Of a stretch of 43,712 nt of DNA, positions 34,960 to 43,567 are shown piece by piece. The notes below the pieces were generated by a model that was not told where the DNA came from, did not search any database, and saw nothing but the letters and a program-made list of their open reading frames with translations. The stretch spans positions 1 to 43,712 of the forward strand of contig JAOUBY010000010.1 of assembly GCA_029860045.1 (NCBI GenBank). The letters run 5' to 3'. The DNA is from Gammaproteobacteria bacterium. Lineage in GTDB: Bacteria > Pseudomonadota > Gammaproteobacteria > UBA9214. Both the position numbers and the translations under genes were made by a program. How positions within the stretch are numbered: the first letter of the stretch is position 1; each line of letters starts with the position of its first letter.

Positions 34960-37175
34960 GACGTATCGGCTTCGGCATGCTCCCCATGCTGGGGCTGTTC
35001 GTGCTGCTGTTGGTGTCGCTCTCGTTCATGAGTGACGCAACTCATAATTCGGAACGTTTCGGTGAGTTGTATTCCGTGCTGCTGGTGGTGAATGCGGCGG
35101 GTCTCGTCATTCTTGGTGCGCTGGTGGTTGCCAATATCATCCGGCTGGTTCGTCAGCAACGGATGAAGGTGGCCGGTGCGCGCATGACCAGCCGGCTGGT
35201 GATCATGTTCGTGGTACTGGCGGTTGTGCCGGTTTCGGTCGTCTATTATTTCTCGCTGCAATTTCTGCAGCGCGGTATCGACAGCTGGTTCGATGTGCGC
35301 ATCGAGCAGGGCCTGGATGACGCGCTTGAGTTGAGCCGGACAGCACTGGATGTACGCCTGCGTGATGTGCTGCAGCTGACCGTGCGCATGGCCGAAGAGG
35401 TTTCCGAGGCAGTACCGGCGACCATCCCGTTGACGATTTACGACCTCAGGGTCAGGAGTGGTGCGGCCGAGCTGACACTGATCGGCAACGACGGGCGCGT
35501 TGTTACCTCCAGTAGCTCGGATCTGTCACAGATCATTCCGGACCAGCCGCCAAGTGAAGTGCTGTTGCTGCTGCAGAATCGCCAGCACTATGTCGGCCTT
35601 GATCCGGTTGGCGAGTCCGGCCTGTTTGCGCGTGCCCTGGTGCCGGTGCTGTCTGCCCGTGCCGACGGTGAGGTGTATACCCTGCAGGCGCTGTACGAGG
35701 TTTCCGAGCGTTTCAGCACGCTGGCCGACGGCGTGCAAAATGCCTTTGGGCATTACCGGGAGCTGGCCTATCTGCGTACGCCACTCAAGTTCAGTTATTC
35801 GTTGACCCTGTCCATCGTGCTGGTACTGAGTCTGCTGGCAGCTATCTGGGCGGCGTTCCACTCGGCACGGCGCCTGGTTGCGCCGGTGCGTGACCTCGCC
35901 GAGGCGACCCATGCCGTTGCCGAGGGCGATTACAGCAAGCGCCTGCCAGTCGCCAGCGATGACGAGCTGGGTTTCCTGGTCCGTTCCTTCAATGACATGA
36001 CGCGCCGGCTGGACAATTCGCGTGCGCAGGAAAACCGCGGCAAGCGCCAGATCGAGGGGCAGCGCGCCTACCTGGAGGCGGTGCTTGCCAACCTGTCATC
36101 GGGGGTGATCAGCCTGGGCAGTGATACCGTCATACGTGCAGTGAACCGTGCTGCAACCCAGTGCCTGGGGGTAGACGTCAAGGGTTATCTTGGCAGGGAA
36201 CTCGATGTGCTTGCCGGGGAGCATGCCTTTCTGGCGCCGTTTGTGGAGGCGATCAGTCAGCATCACAAGAGTGGCAGTCAGGCCTGGCAGGAAGAAATCT
36301 ACCTGTTTGGCGAACAGGGTCGCCAGGTGCTGATGTGTCGCGGTGCCGCGTTGCAGACGCTGGGGCGGAATGGTGGTGGACTGGTTGTCGTGTTTGATGA
36401 CGTCACGGCAAGTATCCAGGCGCAACGCGATGCGGCCTGGGGTGAAGTGGCGCGCAGGCTGGCACATGAAATCAAGAATCCGTTGACGCCGATCCAGCTC
36501 TCGGCGGAACGCCTGCGGCGCCGTTACCTGGCAGACATGGCGCCCGAGGATGCCGAAATTCTGGATCGTGCGACCCTCACCATCGTCAACCAGGTCGAGG
36601 CCATGAAAAAAATGGTCAATGCCTTTAGCGATTATGCGCGCGCGCCGCAAATCAGCATGGAACCCATGGACCTGCATCAGCTGATACGGGAAGTGCTTGA
36701 TCTCTATCGCAGCAACGATCTGGCGGTCGAACTCGTTGAGCAACTGGAGGCAGACAAGCCCCTGATCGACGGTGATCCAGGCCGCCTGCGGCAGTTGCTG
36801 CATAACCTGTTGAAGAACGCACTGGAGGCCAGCAAGGACAGTGGGCATGCGCGGGTTTGTGTGGCGACACGCAGCGAGAATATCGCCGGTACCAGGCAGG
36901 TGGTGCTGACGGTTACAGACAATGGCCCCGGCCTGGCGCCCGCTATTATGGAAAACCTGTTCGAGCCCTATGTTTCGACAAAGCCGAAAGGCAGCGGTTT
37001 GGGTTTGGCTATCGTGAAGAAGATAATCGAAGAGCATGCCGGCACCATCAGTGCCGAAAATCTTGCCTCCGGTGGTGCGCAGATCGTCATTCGCCTGTTG
37101 CAGTCCAGTGGGTCGGCGACCGGGATACCGGAGCAGATCAATGATGCAAAACCGGCCGGTGAGAGTGGGCTATAA
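34941..37175 (+). CDS. ntrY: NtrY-like sensor histidine kinase
   Basis: A 744-residue membrane kinase from the ATG at 34941 (a GTG nine bases earlier is possible). Three N-terminal membrane segments (about 9-30, 42-66, 85-104), a periplasmic domain, a fourth segment (about 285-307), HAMP, PAS (about 378-490), HisKA with H509 in RRLAHEIKNPLTP, and HATPase with NLLKNALEAS, DNGPGL and GSGLGLAIV are in order. This is the NtrY architecture. It pairs with the regulator 79 bases downstream. The signal sensed is unknown; in other bacteria NtrYX relates to nitrogen, redox or envelope state. Confidence 0.9.
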   Translation: MATRPVRRIGFGMLPMLGLFVLLLVSLSFMSDATHNSERFGELYSVLLVVNAAGLVILGALVVANIIRLVRQQRMKVAGARMTSRLVIMFVVLAVVPVSVVYYFSLQFLQRGIDSWFDVRIEQGLDDALELSRTALDVRLRDVLQLTVRMAEEVSEAVPATIPLTIYDLRVRSGAAELTLIGNDGRVVTSSSSDLSQIIPDQPPSEVLLLLQNRQHYVGLDPVGESGLFARALVPVLSARADGEVYTLQALYEVSERFSTLADGVQNAFGHYRELAYLRTPLKFSYSLTLSIVLVLSLLAAIWAAFHSARRLVAPVRDLAEATHAVAEGDYSKRLPVASDDELGFLVRSFNDMTRRLDNSRAQENRGKRQIEGQRAYLEAVLANLSSGVISLGSDTVIRAVNRAATQCLGVDVKGYLGRELDVLAGEHAFLAPFVEAISQHHKSGSQAWQEEIYLFGEQGRQVLMCRGAALQTLGRNGGGLVVVFDDVTASIQAQRDAAWGEVARRLAHEIKNPLTPIQLSAERLRRRYLADMAPEDAEILDRATLTIVNQVEAMKKMVNAFSDYARAPQISMEPMDLHQLIREVLDLYRSNDLAVELVEQLEADKPLIDGDPGRLRQLLHNLLKNALEASKDSGHARVCVATRSENIAGTRQVVLTVTDNGPGLAPAIMENLFEPYVSTKPKGSGLGLAIVKKIIEEHAGTISAENLASGGAQIVIRLLQSSGSATGIPEQINDAKPAGESGL

Positions 37176-37254
37176 TTGCCGACGCTGAAGCAGCCGGTGA
37201 GGGTGATGGCAACCCTTGCAGGTCCAGTTGCAGAATAAATTTGGAACAAAGCAA

Positions 37255-38625
37255 ATGACAGGCCAACACATTCTGGTAGTAGACGACGAGCCCGATATCC
37301 GCACACTGGTGCGCGACATCCTGGAGGATGAGGGTTACTCGGTAACCACCGCCGAGAGCGGCGATGCTGCACGCCAGGCGCGTCGCGTGCGGCGGCCTGA
37401 CCTGGTCCTGCTGGATATCTGGATGGAAGACGTGGACGGGATCACGCTGTTGCGTGAATGGTCTGAAAGCGGTGATTTGCCCTGCCCGGTCGTGATGATG
37501 TCCGGTCATGGCACGGTGGAGACCGCCGTGGAAGCTACCCGCCTGGGTGCCTACGATTTTATCGAGAAACCCATTTCATTGGCCAAGTTGCTGCTGACCG
37601 TCGAACGAGCCTTCGAAAAAGACCGCCTGCAACGTGAAAACATCGATCTGCGCGGACACGTCCAGCCGGTGGTCGAGCCGGTTGGCAAGACCGACAACAT
37701 GGAGCAGCTGCGCACGCAGGCACGCAAGATCGCCGAGCACAACAGCTGGGTGCTGATCAGCGGCGAGTCCGGGGCCGGAAAGCGTACCTTTGCGCGTTAT
37801 ATCCATGATCAGAGCCCGCGTCGGGAGGGCCCGTTTGTCGAGATTGCGGTGGGTTCCATCTCGGAGGAAAACTCTGCCGAGGAACTGTTCGGGCACGAAG
37901 ACGGGGAGTCGGTAAGCTACGGCAGGCTGGAACAGGCCAATGGCGGCACCCTGTGTATCGGCGATATCGCAGACATGGATTTGCAAACCCAGGCGCGTTT
38001 GCTGAGCGTATTGCAGACCCACACCTTCAAGCGCATCGGTGGCAGCGAGGATGTCGATGTCGACCTGCGTATCATCGCAACCACAAACCGCAACCTGGAG
38101 GAGGAAGTGGCGGCCGGCCGCTTTCGCAATGACCTGTTCTACCACCTCAATGTACTTCCCATCCAGATACCGGCACTGCGTGAACATGAAGACGATGTTC
38201 ATGACCTGCTGAATTTCTACATCGACTACATGGTGAGCCATGAACGCCTGACATACCGGCATTTCAGTGTGGCGGCACAGAACCGGTTGCGCAGTTATGA
38301 CTGGCCGGGGAATATCCGCGAGCTGAAAAACCTGGTGCAGCGGCTGCTGATTCTTGGTTCCGGTGAGGAGATCGAGGTGGCCGAGGTCGAGCGTGCCATC
38401 AGCAGCCAGCAACCCGCGGCTGCCGCCGGTACTGCACCTACGCTGCCCTATGATCTGCCACTGCGCGAGGCGCGCGAACAGTTCGAGCACGACTACCTGC
38501 TGCACCAGCTGGAGGCGGCTGGCGGCAGTGTAGGCAAGCTGGCGAAACGTGTCGGCATGGAGCGCACGCACCTGTACCGCAAGTTGCGTGCGCTCGGGAT
38601 TGACCACAAAAAAAGTTCTGACTAG
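37255..38625 (+). CDS. ntrX: NtrX-like response regulator with degenerate AAA+ domain
   Basis: A 456-residue regulator from the ATG at 37255; an upstream TTG would add 13 unconserved residues. Order: receiver (phospho-acceptor D54, K105), AAA+ domain (about 145-375) and a Fis-type helix-turn-helix (about 422-448). The AAA+ part has the Walker A GESGAGKR (170-177), but the sigma-54 contact loop is replaced by DGESVSYG (216-223, no GAFTGA). The Walker B acid pair DE is G236-D237. Sigma-54 activation is therefore unlikely; it may act as a conventional DNA-binding activator or repressor, as proposed for alphaproteobacterial NtrX. It is paired with the kinase upstream. Confidence 0.88.
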   Translation: MTGQHILVVDDEPDIRTLVRDILEDEGYSVTTAESGDAARQARRVRRPDLVLLDIWMEDVDGITLLREWSESGDLPCPVVMMSGHGTVETAVEATRLGAYDFIEKPISLAKLLLTVERAFEKDRLQRENIDLRGHVQPVVEPVGKTDNMEQLRTQARKIAEHNSWVLISGESGAGKRTFARYIHDQSPRREGPFVEIAVGSISEENSAEELFGHEDGESVSYGRLEQANGGTLCIGDIADMDLQTQARLLSVLQTHTFKRIGGSEDVDVDLRIIATTNRNLEEEVAAGRFRNDLFYHLNVLPIQIPALREHEDDVHDLLNFYIDYMVSHERLTYRHFSVAAQNRLRSYDWPGNIRELKNLVQRLLILGSGEEIEVAEVERAISSQQPAAAAGTAPTLPYDLPLREAREQFEHDYLLHQLEAAGGSVGKLAKRVGMERTHLYRKLRALGIDHKKSSD

Positions 38626-38676
38626 TCAATATCCGCATTACACTTCTGAGAGCCACGGCCAGGAAACAGTTCCGGA

Positions 38677-40050
38677 ATGAAAATAATTATCCTAGGTGCC
38701 GGCCAGGTGGGCGCATCGGTGGCAGATAACCTGGCCAGCGAAGCCAACGACATTACCGTTATTGATGATAATGCCGAGGTGCTGCATGATTTGCAGGACC
38801 GGCTGGATATTCGCACCATCACCGGTGAGGCATCGCACCCCGATACGTTGATGCAGGCGGGTGCCGATGATGCCGACATGATCATTGCCGTGACGCGCAG
38901 TGACGAGACCAACATGATTGCCTGCCAGGTGGCATATACCCTGTTTCATACGCCTACCAAGATTGCGCGCGTGCGTTCGGTTGAATATCTCAATCATCCG
39001 CGCCTGTTTTCACAGGATGCATTGCCGGTCGATGTGCTGATCAGCCCGGAACAGCTGGTGACCGACTACATCAAGCGCCTTATTGAATACCCGGGTGCTC
39101 TGCAGGTGCTGGATTTTGCCGGAGGTCGTGTACAGCTGGTCGCGGTGCATGCCTACCACGGCGGGCCACTGGTCGGTCACGAGTTGCGTGATATCAGGGA
39201 GCACATGCCCGGCATCGATGCGCGTGTCGCGGCAATCTTTCGCAAGGGGAAGCCGATTACGCCGGAAGGCGACACCATTATCGAGATGGATGACGAGGTG
39301 TTCTTCATCGCGGCGCGCAAGCATATTCGTGCAGTAATGGGTGAATTACGCAAGATGGACAAACCGGTCAAGCGCGTGATGCTGGCTGGCGGCGGGAATA
39401 TAGGAATGCGCCTGGCAGAGTCCATTGAGGATCAGTACCAGGTAAGGATTATCGAGCACAACACCAGGCGTGCGAAGCTACTGTCGGAAAATCTAAACCG
39501 CTCTATCGTGCTGCTGGGTGATGCGGCAGACGAGGAGTTGCTGCTCGACGAGAATATCGAGAACACGGACGTGTTCTGTTCGCTGACCAATGACGAGGAA
39601 GCGAACATCCTGTCTGCCATGCTTGCCAAGCGCCTCGGCGCGCGCAAGGTCATGTCGCTGATCAATCGCGCGTCCTATGTGAACCTGGTACAGAGCGAAA
39701 CCATTGATGTCGCGATTTCTCCGCAGCAGGCGACTATCGGCAGCCTGCTGACCCATATCCGGCGTGGCGATGTGGTGATGGTGCATTCCCTGCGCAGGGG
39801 GGCCGCGGAAGCCATCGAGGCGGTTGCGCATGGCAGCCGCGACAACTCAAAGGTGGTTGGCAGGGCGATCGACGAGATCAAGTTGCCGCCAGGGACCACT
39901 ATCAGTGCCATCGTGCGTGGCGAGGAAGTCATTATCGCGCACCATGATACGGTCATCGAAACGGATGACCATGTCATCCTGTTTTTGTCGGACAAGAAAT
40001 GCATTCAGCAGGTCGAGCGGCTGTTCCAGGTCGGGGTTACATTTTTCTGA
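38677..40050 (+). CDS. trkA: Trk potassium uptake NAD-binding protein TrkA
   Basis: Cytosolic gating subunit of the Trk potassium system. The 457-residue product has two RCK halves: a Rossmann motif [13 protein letters not shown] at the N-terminus with a TrkA-C domain after it, and a second Rossmann motif [11 protein letters not shown] near residue 236 with its own TrkA-C domain. Length matches E. coli TrkA (458). It is followed 56 bases later by trkH and preceded by the ntrYX pair. Confidence 0.98.
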   Translation: MKIIILGAGQVGASVADNLASEANDITVIDDNAEVLHDLQDRLDIRTITGEASHPDTLMQAGADDADMIIAVTRSDETNMIACQVAYTLFHTPTKIARVRSVEYLNHPRLFSQDALPVDVLISPEQLVTDYIKRLIEYPGALQVLDFAGGRVQLVAVHAYHGGPLVGHELRDIREHMPGIDARVAAIFRKGKPITPEGDTIIEMDDEVFFIAARKHIRAVMGELRKMDKPVKRVMLAGGGNIGMRLAESIEDQYQVRIIEHNTRRAKLLSENLNRSIVLLGDAADEELLLDENIENTDVFCSLTNDEEANILSAMLAKRLGARKVMSLINRASYVNLVQSETIDVAISPQQATIGSLLTHIRRGDVVMVHSLRRGAAEAIEAVAHGSRDNSKVVGRAIDEIKLPPGTTISAIVRGEEVIIAHHDTVIETDDHVILFLSDKKCIQQVERLFQVGVTFF

Positions 40051-40106
40051 TATGCGCCGTGCCGTGAATCTTGTTGTCCGGGTGCCGGGGCGGACTGCCT
40101 GAGAAA

Positions 40107-41558
40107 ATGCACCTGCTTTCCATACAACGCCTGCTCGGTCTGCTGCTGATGCTGTTCAGTTTCTCCCTGCTGCCACCGGCGCTGGTGTCGTGGTTTTACG
40201 ATGATGGTCAGGTTCAGGTATTCACTACCGGTATGGGTGCTGTGCTCGGACTCGGTTGTCTGCTCTGGTTGCCGGCTTGCCGATACAAAGATGAATTGCG
40301 GGTGCGGGACGGCTTCCTGATCGTGGTGCTGTTCTGGGTTGTACTCGGACTTGCCGGTGCCTTGCCGTTCGTGTTGGCCACGACCCCGGAGCTGTCGATC
40401 ACCGAGGCCGTGTTTGAGTCCTTTTCAGGACTGACCACAACCGGCGCCACGGTGATTACCGGGCTGGATGTAATGCCGAGATCAATCCTGTTTTATCGTC
40501 AGCAGCTGCAATGGCTGGGGGGCATGGGGATTATCGTGCTGGCAGTTGCCATTATGCCCATGCTGGGCGTGGGCGGCATGCAGCTGTACCGTGCCGAGAC
40601 CCCGGGCCCGCTGAAGGAGAACAAGCTGACGCCGCGCATCACCGAGACGGCCAAGGCGCTCTGGTATATCTACCTGGCGCTTACCATCCTGTGCGCGGTG
40701 AGCTACTGGCTCGCCGGCATGTCCGCATTCGATGCGATCGCACACAGTTTCTCGACCATTGCCATTGGTGGTTTTTCCACGCACGACCAGAGCATAGGTT
40801 TTTTCCAGAGTTCCAGTATCGAACTGATTGCCGTTGTCTTCATGTTACTGGCGGGGATGAACTTTGCGCTGCACTTTGTCGCGTGGCGCTCTCTGAGCCT
40901 GTCCTCTTACCTGAAGGACTCGGAACTGAAGGCCTACCTGAGCGTGCTGGCACTGGTGACCATGGTCACCGTGAGTTACCTGTATTACACGGATACGTTT
41001 ATTTTCATCAGTGATGCACTGCACGCCGGCCTGTTCCAGGCCGTTTCGATCGGCACCACGGCTGGTTTTACCACTGCGGATTATTTTATCTGGCCCGGTT
41101 TCCTGCCGGTGTTGTTGCTGTTTGTCAGTTTCATCGGTGGTTGCACCGGTTCTACCGGTGGCGGGATGAAGGTGATCCGCTTCCTGCTGTTATTAAAGCA
41201 GGGCCACCGTGAAATGGTGCGACTGGTCCACCCCAATGCACAGATACCGGTAAAAGTGGGTGGCAAACCGATGCCGGACCGCGTTATCAATGCCGTGTGG
41301 GGTTTCTTTGCCGCCTATGTCGGCAGCTTCGTTATTATCATGCTGTTCCTGATGGCTACCGGCCTGGATCAGATCACCGCGTTTTCCGCGGTGGCTGCCT
41401 GTATGAACAACCTGGGCCCGGGGCTTGGCAGCGTCGGCGCCAATTACACCGCGGTCAATGATGCCGGCAAGTGGGCGTTGTCGTTTGCGATGATGCTGGG
41501 CCGGCTGGAAATCTTCACCTTGCTCATATTGTTTTCCAGGGACTTCTGGCGGCGCTAG
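40107..41558 (+). CDS. trkH: Trk potassium uptake protein TrkH
   Basis: Inner-membrane potassium channel-like transporter gated by TrkA. From the ATG at 40107 the protein is 483 residues, exactly the usual length; an in-frame TTG at 40071 would add 12 residues without support. Four pore-loop filters are visible: SGLTTTGATV, STIAIGGFST, SIGTTAGFTT and NNLGPGLGS. GGCTGSTGGGMKV precedes the last membrane pair. A 136-base gap with a small CTGGC/GCCAG hairpin (41564-41577, no T-run) follows before the convergent acyltransferase gene. Confidence 0.97.
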   Translation: MHLLSIQRLLGLLLMLFSFSLLPPALVSWFYDDGQVQVFTTGMGAVLGLGCLLWLPACRYKDELRVRDGFLIVVLFWVVLGLAGALPFVLATTPELSITEAVFESFSGLTTTGATVITGLDVMPRSILFYRQQLQWLGGMGIIVLAVAIMPMLGVGGMQLYRAETPGPLKENKLTPRITETAKALWYIYLALTILCAVSYWLAGMSAFDAIAHSFSTIAIGGFSTHDQSIGFFQSSSIELIAVVFMLLAGMNFALHFVAWRSLSLSSYLKDSELKAYLSVLALVTMVTVSYLYYTDTFIFISDALHAGLFQAVSIGTTAGFTTADYFIWPGFLPVLLLFVSFIGGCTGSTGGGMKVIRFLLLLKQGHREMVRLVHPNAQIPVKVGGKPMPDRVINAVWGFFAAYVGSFVIIMLFLMATGLDQITAFSAVAACMNNLGPGLGSVGANYTAVNDAGKWALSFAMMLGRLEIFTLLILFSRDFWRR

Positions 41559-41694
41559 TTAGCCTGGCCCCGGCCAGTGTCGGACGTTGGTCGGGCAACG
41601 GGGTTCTTGAGTGTTCCGGCATAGCGCGGCGGTCTTACTGCCCTGGATCAGCTGCCGGGTCGTCCCTCAGCCTGACTAATAAACCAGGGTTTGC

Positions 41695-42573
41695 CTAGTA
41701 AAGTGGAGCATCACCTTCCGGGCGGGTGCGAAAGCGCCTGTAGCCCCACTGGTACTGGGTCGGGCATTCACGAATGCAGTTTTCCACGGCCTGGTTGATG
41801 CCGGCTGCCGAGTGTGCCGTGTCTTTTGAGTAGCTGGATTCCGGTGGCTTCCTGAAGTGCAGGTGGTAACCGCGTCCCCAGGACAGCCGTTCGCACCACA
41901 CGAATACAATCGGCGTTGCGTTTTTTGCAGTCAGTCTCGACAGGAACACCATGGTAAATGCGGGAATGCCGAAGAATGGCACAAATACCCCGGTGCCGGC
42001 CTGTGGTTCCTGGTCGGGTAGCATGGCGACCGTGCCGCCCTCCTCCAGTGTTTTGTACAGCGTGCGTATGCCGCGCGCATTGGCCGGCACGTAGTTACCG
42101 CCTGCCCGGCTGCGGGCGCGGTTTACCAGGCTTTCCAGTTGGGTCATACGTAACGGGCGATACAGGCAGGTAATGTCAAAGCGTGCGGCACAGAAAAGCC
42201 CCGCTGCTTCCCATGCGCCCAGGTGGGGTGTTGCCAGAATGACCCCCTGCCCTGCCGCGCCGGCCTGTTCGACATGCTCCACCCCGTCTACCTTGCGAAT
42301 CAGGCGCAGTATCATGCTGGCCGGGCGCAGCCACAGGGCGCCGGTTTCCATCAGGGTCTTGCCGGTTTCCACCAGCGTCTTGCGAACCCGTTGTCGCTGC
42401 GCTTCCGGGGTCAATTCCGGAAAGCACAGGGCGATGTTCGTTTGTGTCGTTTCGCGCAGATGGTTGGGTATCAGGGTGAGCCCCCAGCCGATCACGGTGC
42501 CCAGGGCATGCAACAGCGGCAAGGGCATCAAGGCGCACAGGTAGAGAACTGCTTTAATCAGGATGATGCGCAT
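41695..42573 (-). CDS. LpxL/HtrB-family acyltransferase
   Basis: A 292-residue inner-membrane-associated acyltransferase of the LpxL/LpxM/HtrB family, which adds secondary acyl chains to lipid A. There is an N-terminal hydrophobic helix (about 5-30), the H(X4)E catalytic motif HLGAWE with H117 and E122, and a downstream DQEPQAGTGVFVPFFG segment that is the family's second conserved block. Which acyl chain and position it serves cannot be read; a hydroxylauroyl transferase gene occupies a similar place near trkA in Pseudomonas. Confidence 0.9.
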   Translation of the reverse strand: MRIILIKAVLYLCALMPLPLLHALGTVIGWGLTLIPNHLRETTQTNIALCFPELTPEAQRQRVRKTLVETGKTLMETGALWLRPASMILRLIRKVDGVEHVEQAGAAGQGVILATPHLGAWEAAGLFCAARFDITCLYRPLRMTQLESLVNRARSRAGGNYVPANARGIRTLYKTLEEGGTVAMLPDQEPQAGTGVFVPFFGIPAFTMVFLSRLTAKNATPIVFVWCERLSWGRGYHLHFRKPPESSYSKDTAHSAAGINQAVENCIRECPTQYQWGYRRFRTRPEGDAPLY

Positions 42574-42938
42574 GCCGGCCTGGAGATATTATAAACCCAC
42601 ATCAATGGTATAAAATGGGTATAAGCATAACAAATACCCCACTAGTATGTATTTACCCATAATATGCCAACTATTGGTTGATAAGTGGTAAATATCTATA
42701 CATATATTCATAAATATAAGTATATGTGTTGTTTTATTGCGTTATACGCCGTCTCGCTACTTTTGGGGCGACCATGGCCCTGTAATGGCAGCGCGATCAT
42801 TTCATGCTTTGCCGGTGTATGTCACCCCGCAGGGTGCGGAAGTCCAGTTAGTGTCAGGATTTGCCATGCCCCGGCCAAGGCTGGAGAATGCGTCGGATGG
42901 CGCCGCTATCACGGTATGCCAAGCCCCGGAGATACTAC
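42574..42938. other. AT-rich intergenic region with repeated TGGGTWWA motifs
   Basis: A 365-base gap between the divergent acyltransferase and rhodanese genes. Its first 150 bases are strongly AT-rich and the rest is near genome average. The motif TGGGTWWA occurs at 42616 (plus), 42599-42592 (minus) and 42659-42652 (minus), and a GGGTAT/ATACCC inverted repeat is at 42617-42639. The two small plus-strand open frames here (starts 42685, 42737) have no recognisable content and run into rhodanese out of frame. Promoters for both genes probably lie here, but no clean -35/-10 pair was found. Confidence 0.4.
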
Positions 42939-43364
42939 ATGTCGAACCAGGTAAAGACACTCACGCCCCCAGAAGCCTGGCAACTGATGAATGACGATCA
43001 GCGGGTTGTCATGATTGACGTGCGTTCCAGCATGGAATTCCTGTTTGTCGGGCATCCCAAGGGCAGCGTGCACGTGCCGTGGATCGATGCACCGGAATGG
43101 ACCGTGAACCCGCATTTTGTCGCCGAAGTTCGCAAGGTCATGCTGGGCGGAATCGGCATGGGCAGTGCGGGTGGGGACGCGCCGGTTGTGCTGATTTGCC
43201 GCAGCGGGAAACGCTCGCTGGAGGCAGGTAAGTTATTGTTAGAAAATGGTTTTACCGAGGTTATCAATGTCAGCGAGGGGTTCGAAGGGGAGCTCGACGA
43301 GGACCATCATCGCAGTACGGCGGGCGGCTGGCGTTTCCATGGCCTGCCCTGGGAGCAATGCTAG
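42939..43364 (+). CDS. Single-domain rhodanese (sulfurtransferase)
   Basis: A 141-residue cytosolic single-domain rhodanese. The active-site loop CRSGKRS at 87-93 carries the persulfide-forming C87; LMNDDQRVVMIDVRSSMEF is the conserved CH2A-type start of the domain. The start ATG at 42939 has GGAG eight bases upstream; a longer frame from 42861 is not supported. It is followed 203 bases later by a DsrE2-type gene. In sulfur oxidisers, rhodanese, TusA and DsrE2 form a cytoplasmic sulfur relay toward the sHdr or rDsr systems, and that is the likely role here. Confidence 0.9.
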   Translation: MSNQVKTLTPPEAWQLMNDDQRVVMIDVRSSMEFLFVGHPKGSVHVPWIDAPEWTVNPHFVAEVRKVMLGGIGMGSAGGDAPVVLICRSGKRSLEAGKLLLENGFTEVINVSEGFEGELDEDHHRSTAGGWRFHGLPWEQC

Positions 43365-43375
43365 GGGCCTGTAGA

Positions 43376-43404
43376 TTGACCGCCCACGGACAGGTAAATA
43401 TACT
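43376..43404 (+). promoter_or_regulatory. Candidate sigma-70 promoter for the DsrE2 gene
   Basis: TTGACC (43376-43381) and TATACT (43399-43404) are separated by exactly 17 bases, five of six matches each. The predicted start near 43411 leaves a leader of about 157 nt. It lies 11 bases after the rhodanese stop, so the downstream gene may have its own transcript besides any read-through. Confidence 0.6.
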
Positions 43405-43473
43405 TGATGGGCTTATAATAATGAGGATTTCACGATTTTCACCGGTAAACCGGTTCCAGTTCACGGTTTCCAG

Positions 43474-43505
43474 ATAACGACTAACGATAACGCTGAACGT
43501 TCAGC
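43474..43505. promoter_or_regulatory. AACG repeats and 14-bp palindrome in dsrE2 leader
   Basis: Four AACG units start at 43476, 43483, 43489 and 43496 with 7-6-7 spacing, and the last lies in a perfect 14-bp palindrome GCTGAACGTTCAGC (43492-43505). ACCGGT occurs at 43441 and 43449 just upstream. The layout suggests an operator or a structured leader, but no known regulator is recognised. Confidence 0.4.
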
Positions 43506-43509
43506 ATGA

Positions 43510-43543
43510 CACAACCCATTCCTCGACATCCTGAGGTGTTGTG
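43510..43543 (+). promoter_or_regulatory. Stem-loop in the dsrE2 5' leader
   Basis: CACAAC (43510-43515) pairs with GTTGTG (43538-43543), and an inner CCTC/GAGG stem closes the loop. It ends ten bases before the GAGGAG ribosome-binding site at 43554-43559, so the site itself is free. It could protect the mRNA end or respond to a signal. Confidence 0.4.
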
Positions 43544-43567
43544 GGGTGTCCTTTGAGGAGAAACTTT

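Noticed and set aside
41564-41577. CTGGC/GCCAG hairpin after trkH as a terminator
   Set aside because: The stem is only 5 bp and no T-run follows, so intrinsic termination is not supported.
42588-42593. Minus-strand TATAAT as the promoter of the acyltransferase gene
   Set aside because: It would leave a leader of only about eight bases and has no -35 hexamer at a proper distance.
42685-42994. Two small plus-strand frames upstream of rhodanese
   Set aside because: They overlap the rhodanese start out of frame, have no ribosome-binding site and resemble no protein family; the AT-rich start gives low-complexity residues.
43404-43419. TTGATG and TATAAT before dsrE2 as a promoter pair
   Set aside because: The two hexamers are only four bases apart, too close for sigma-70; the TTGACC/TATACT pair just upstream fits with a 17-base spacer.
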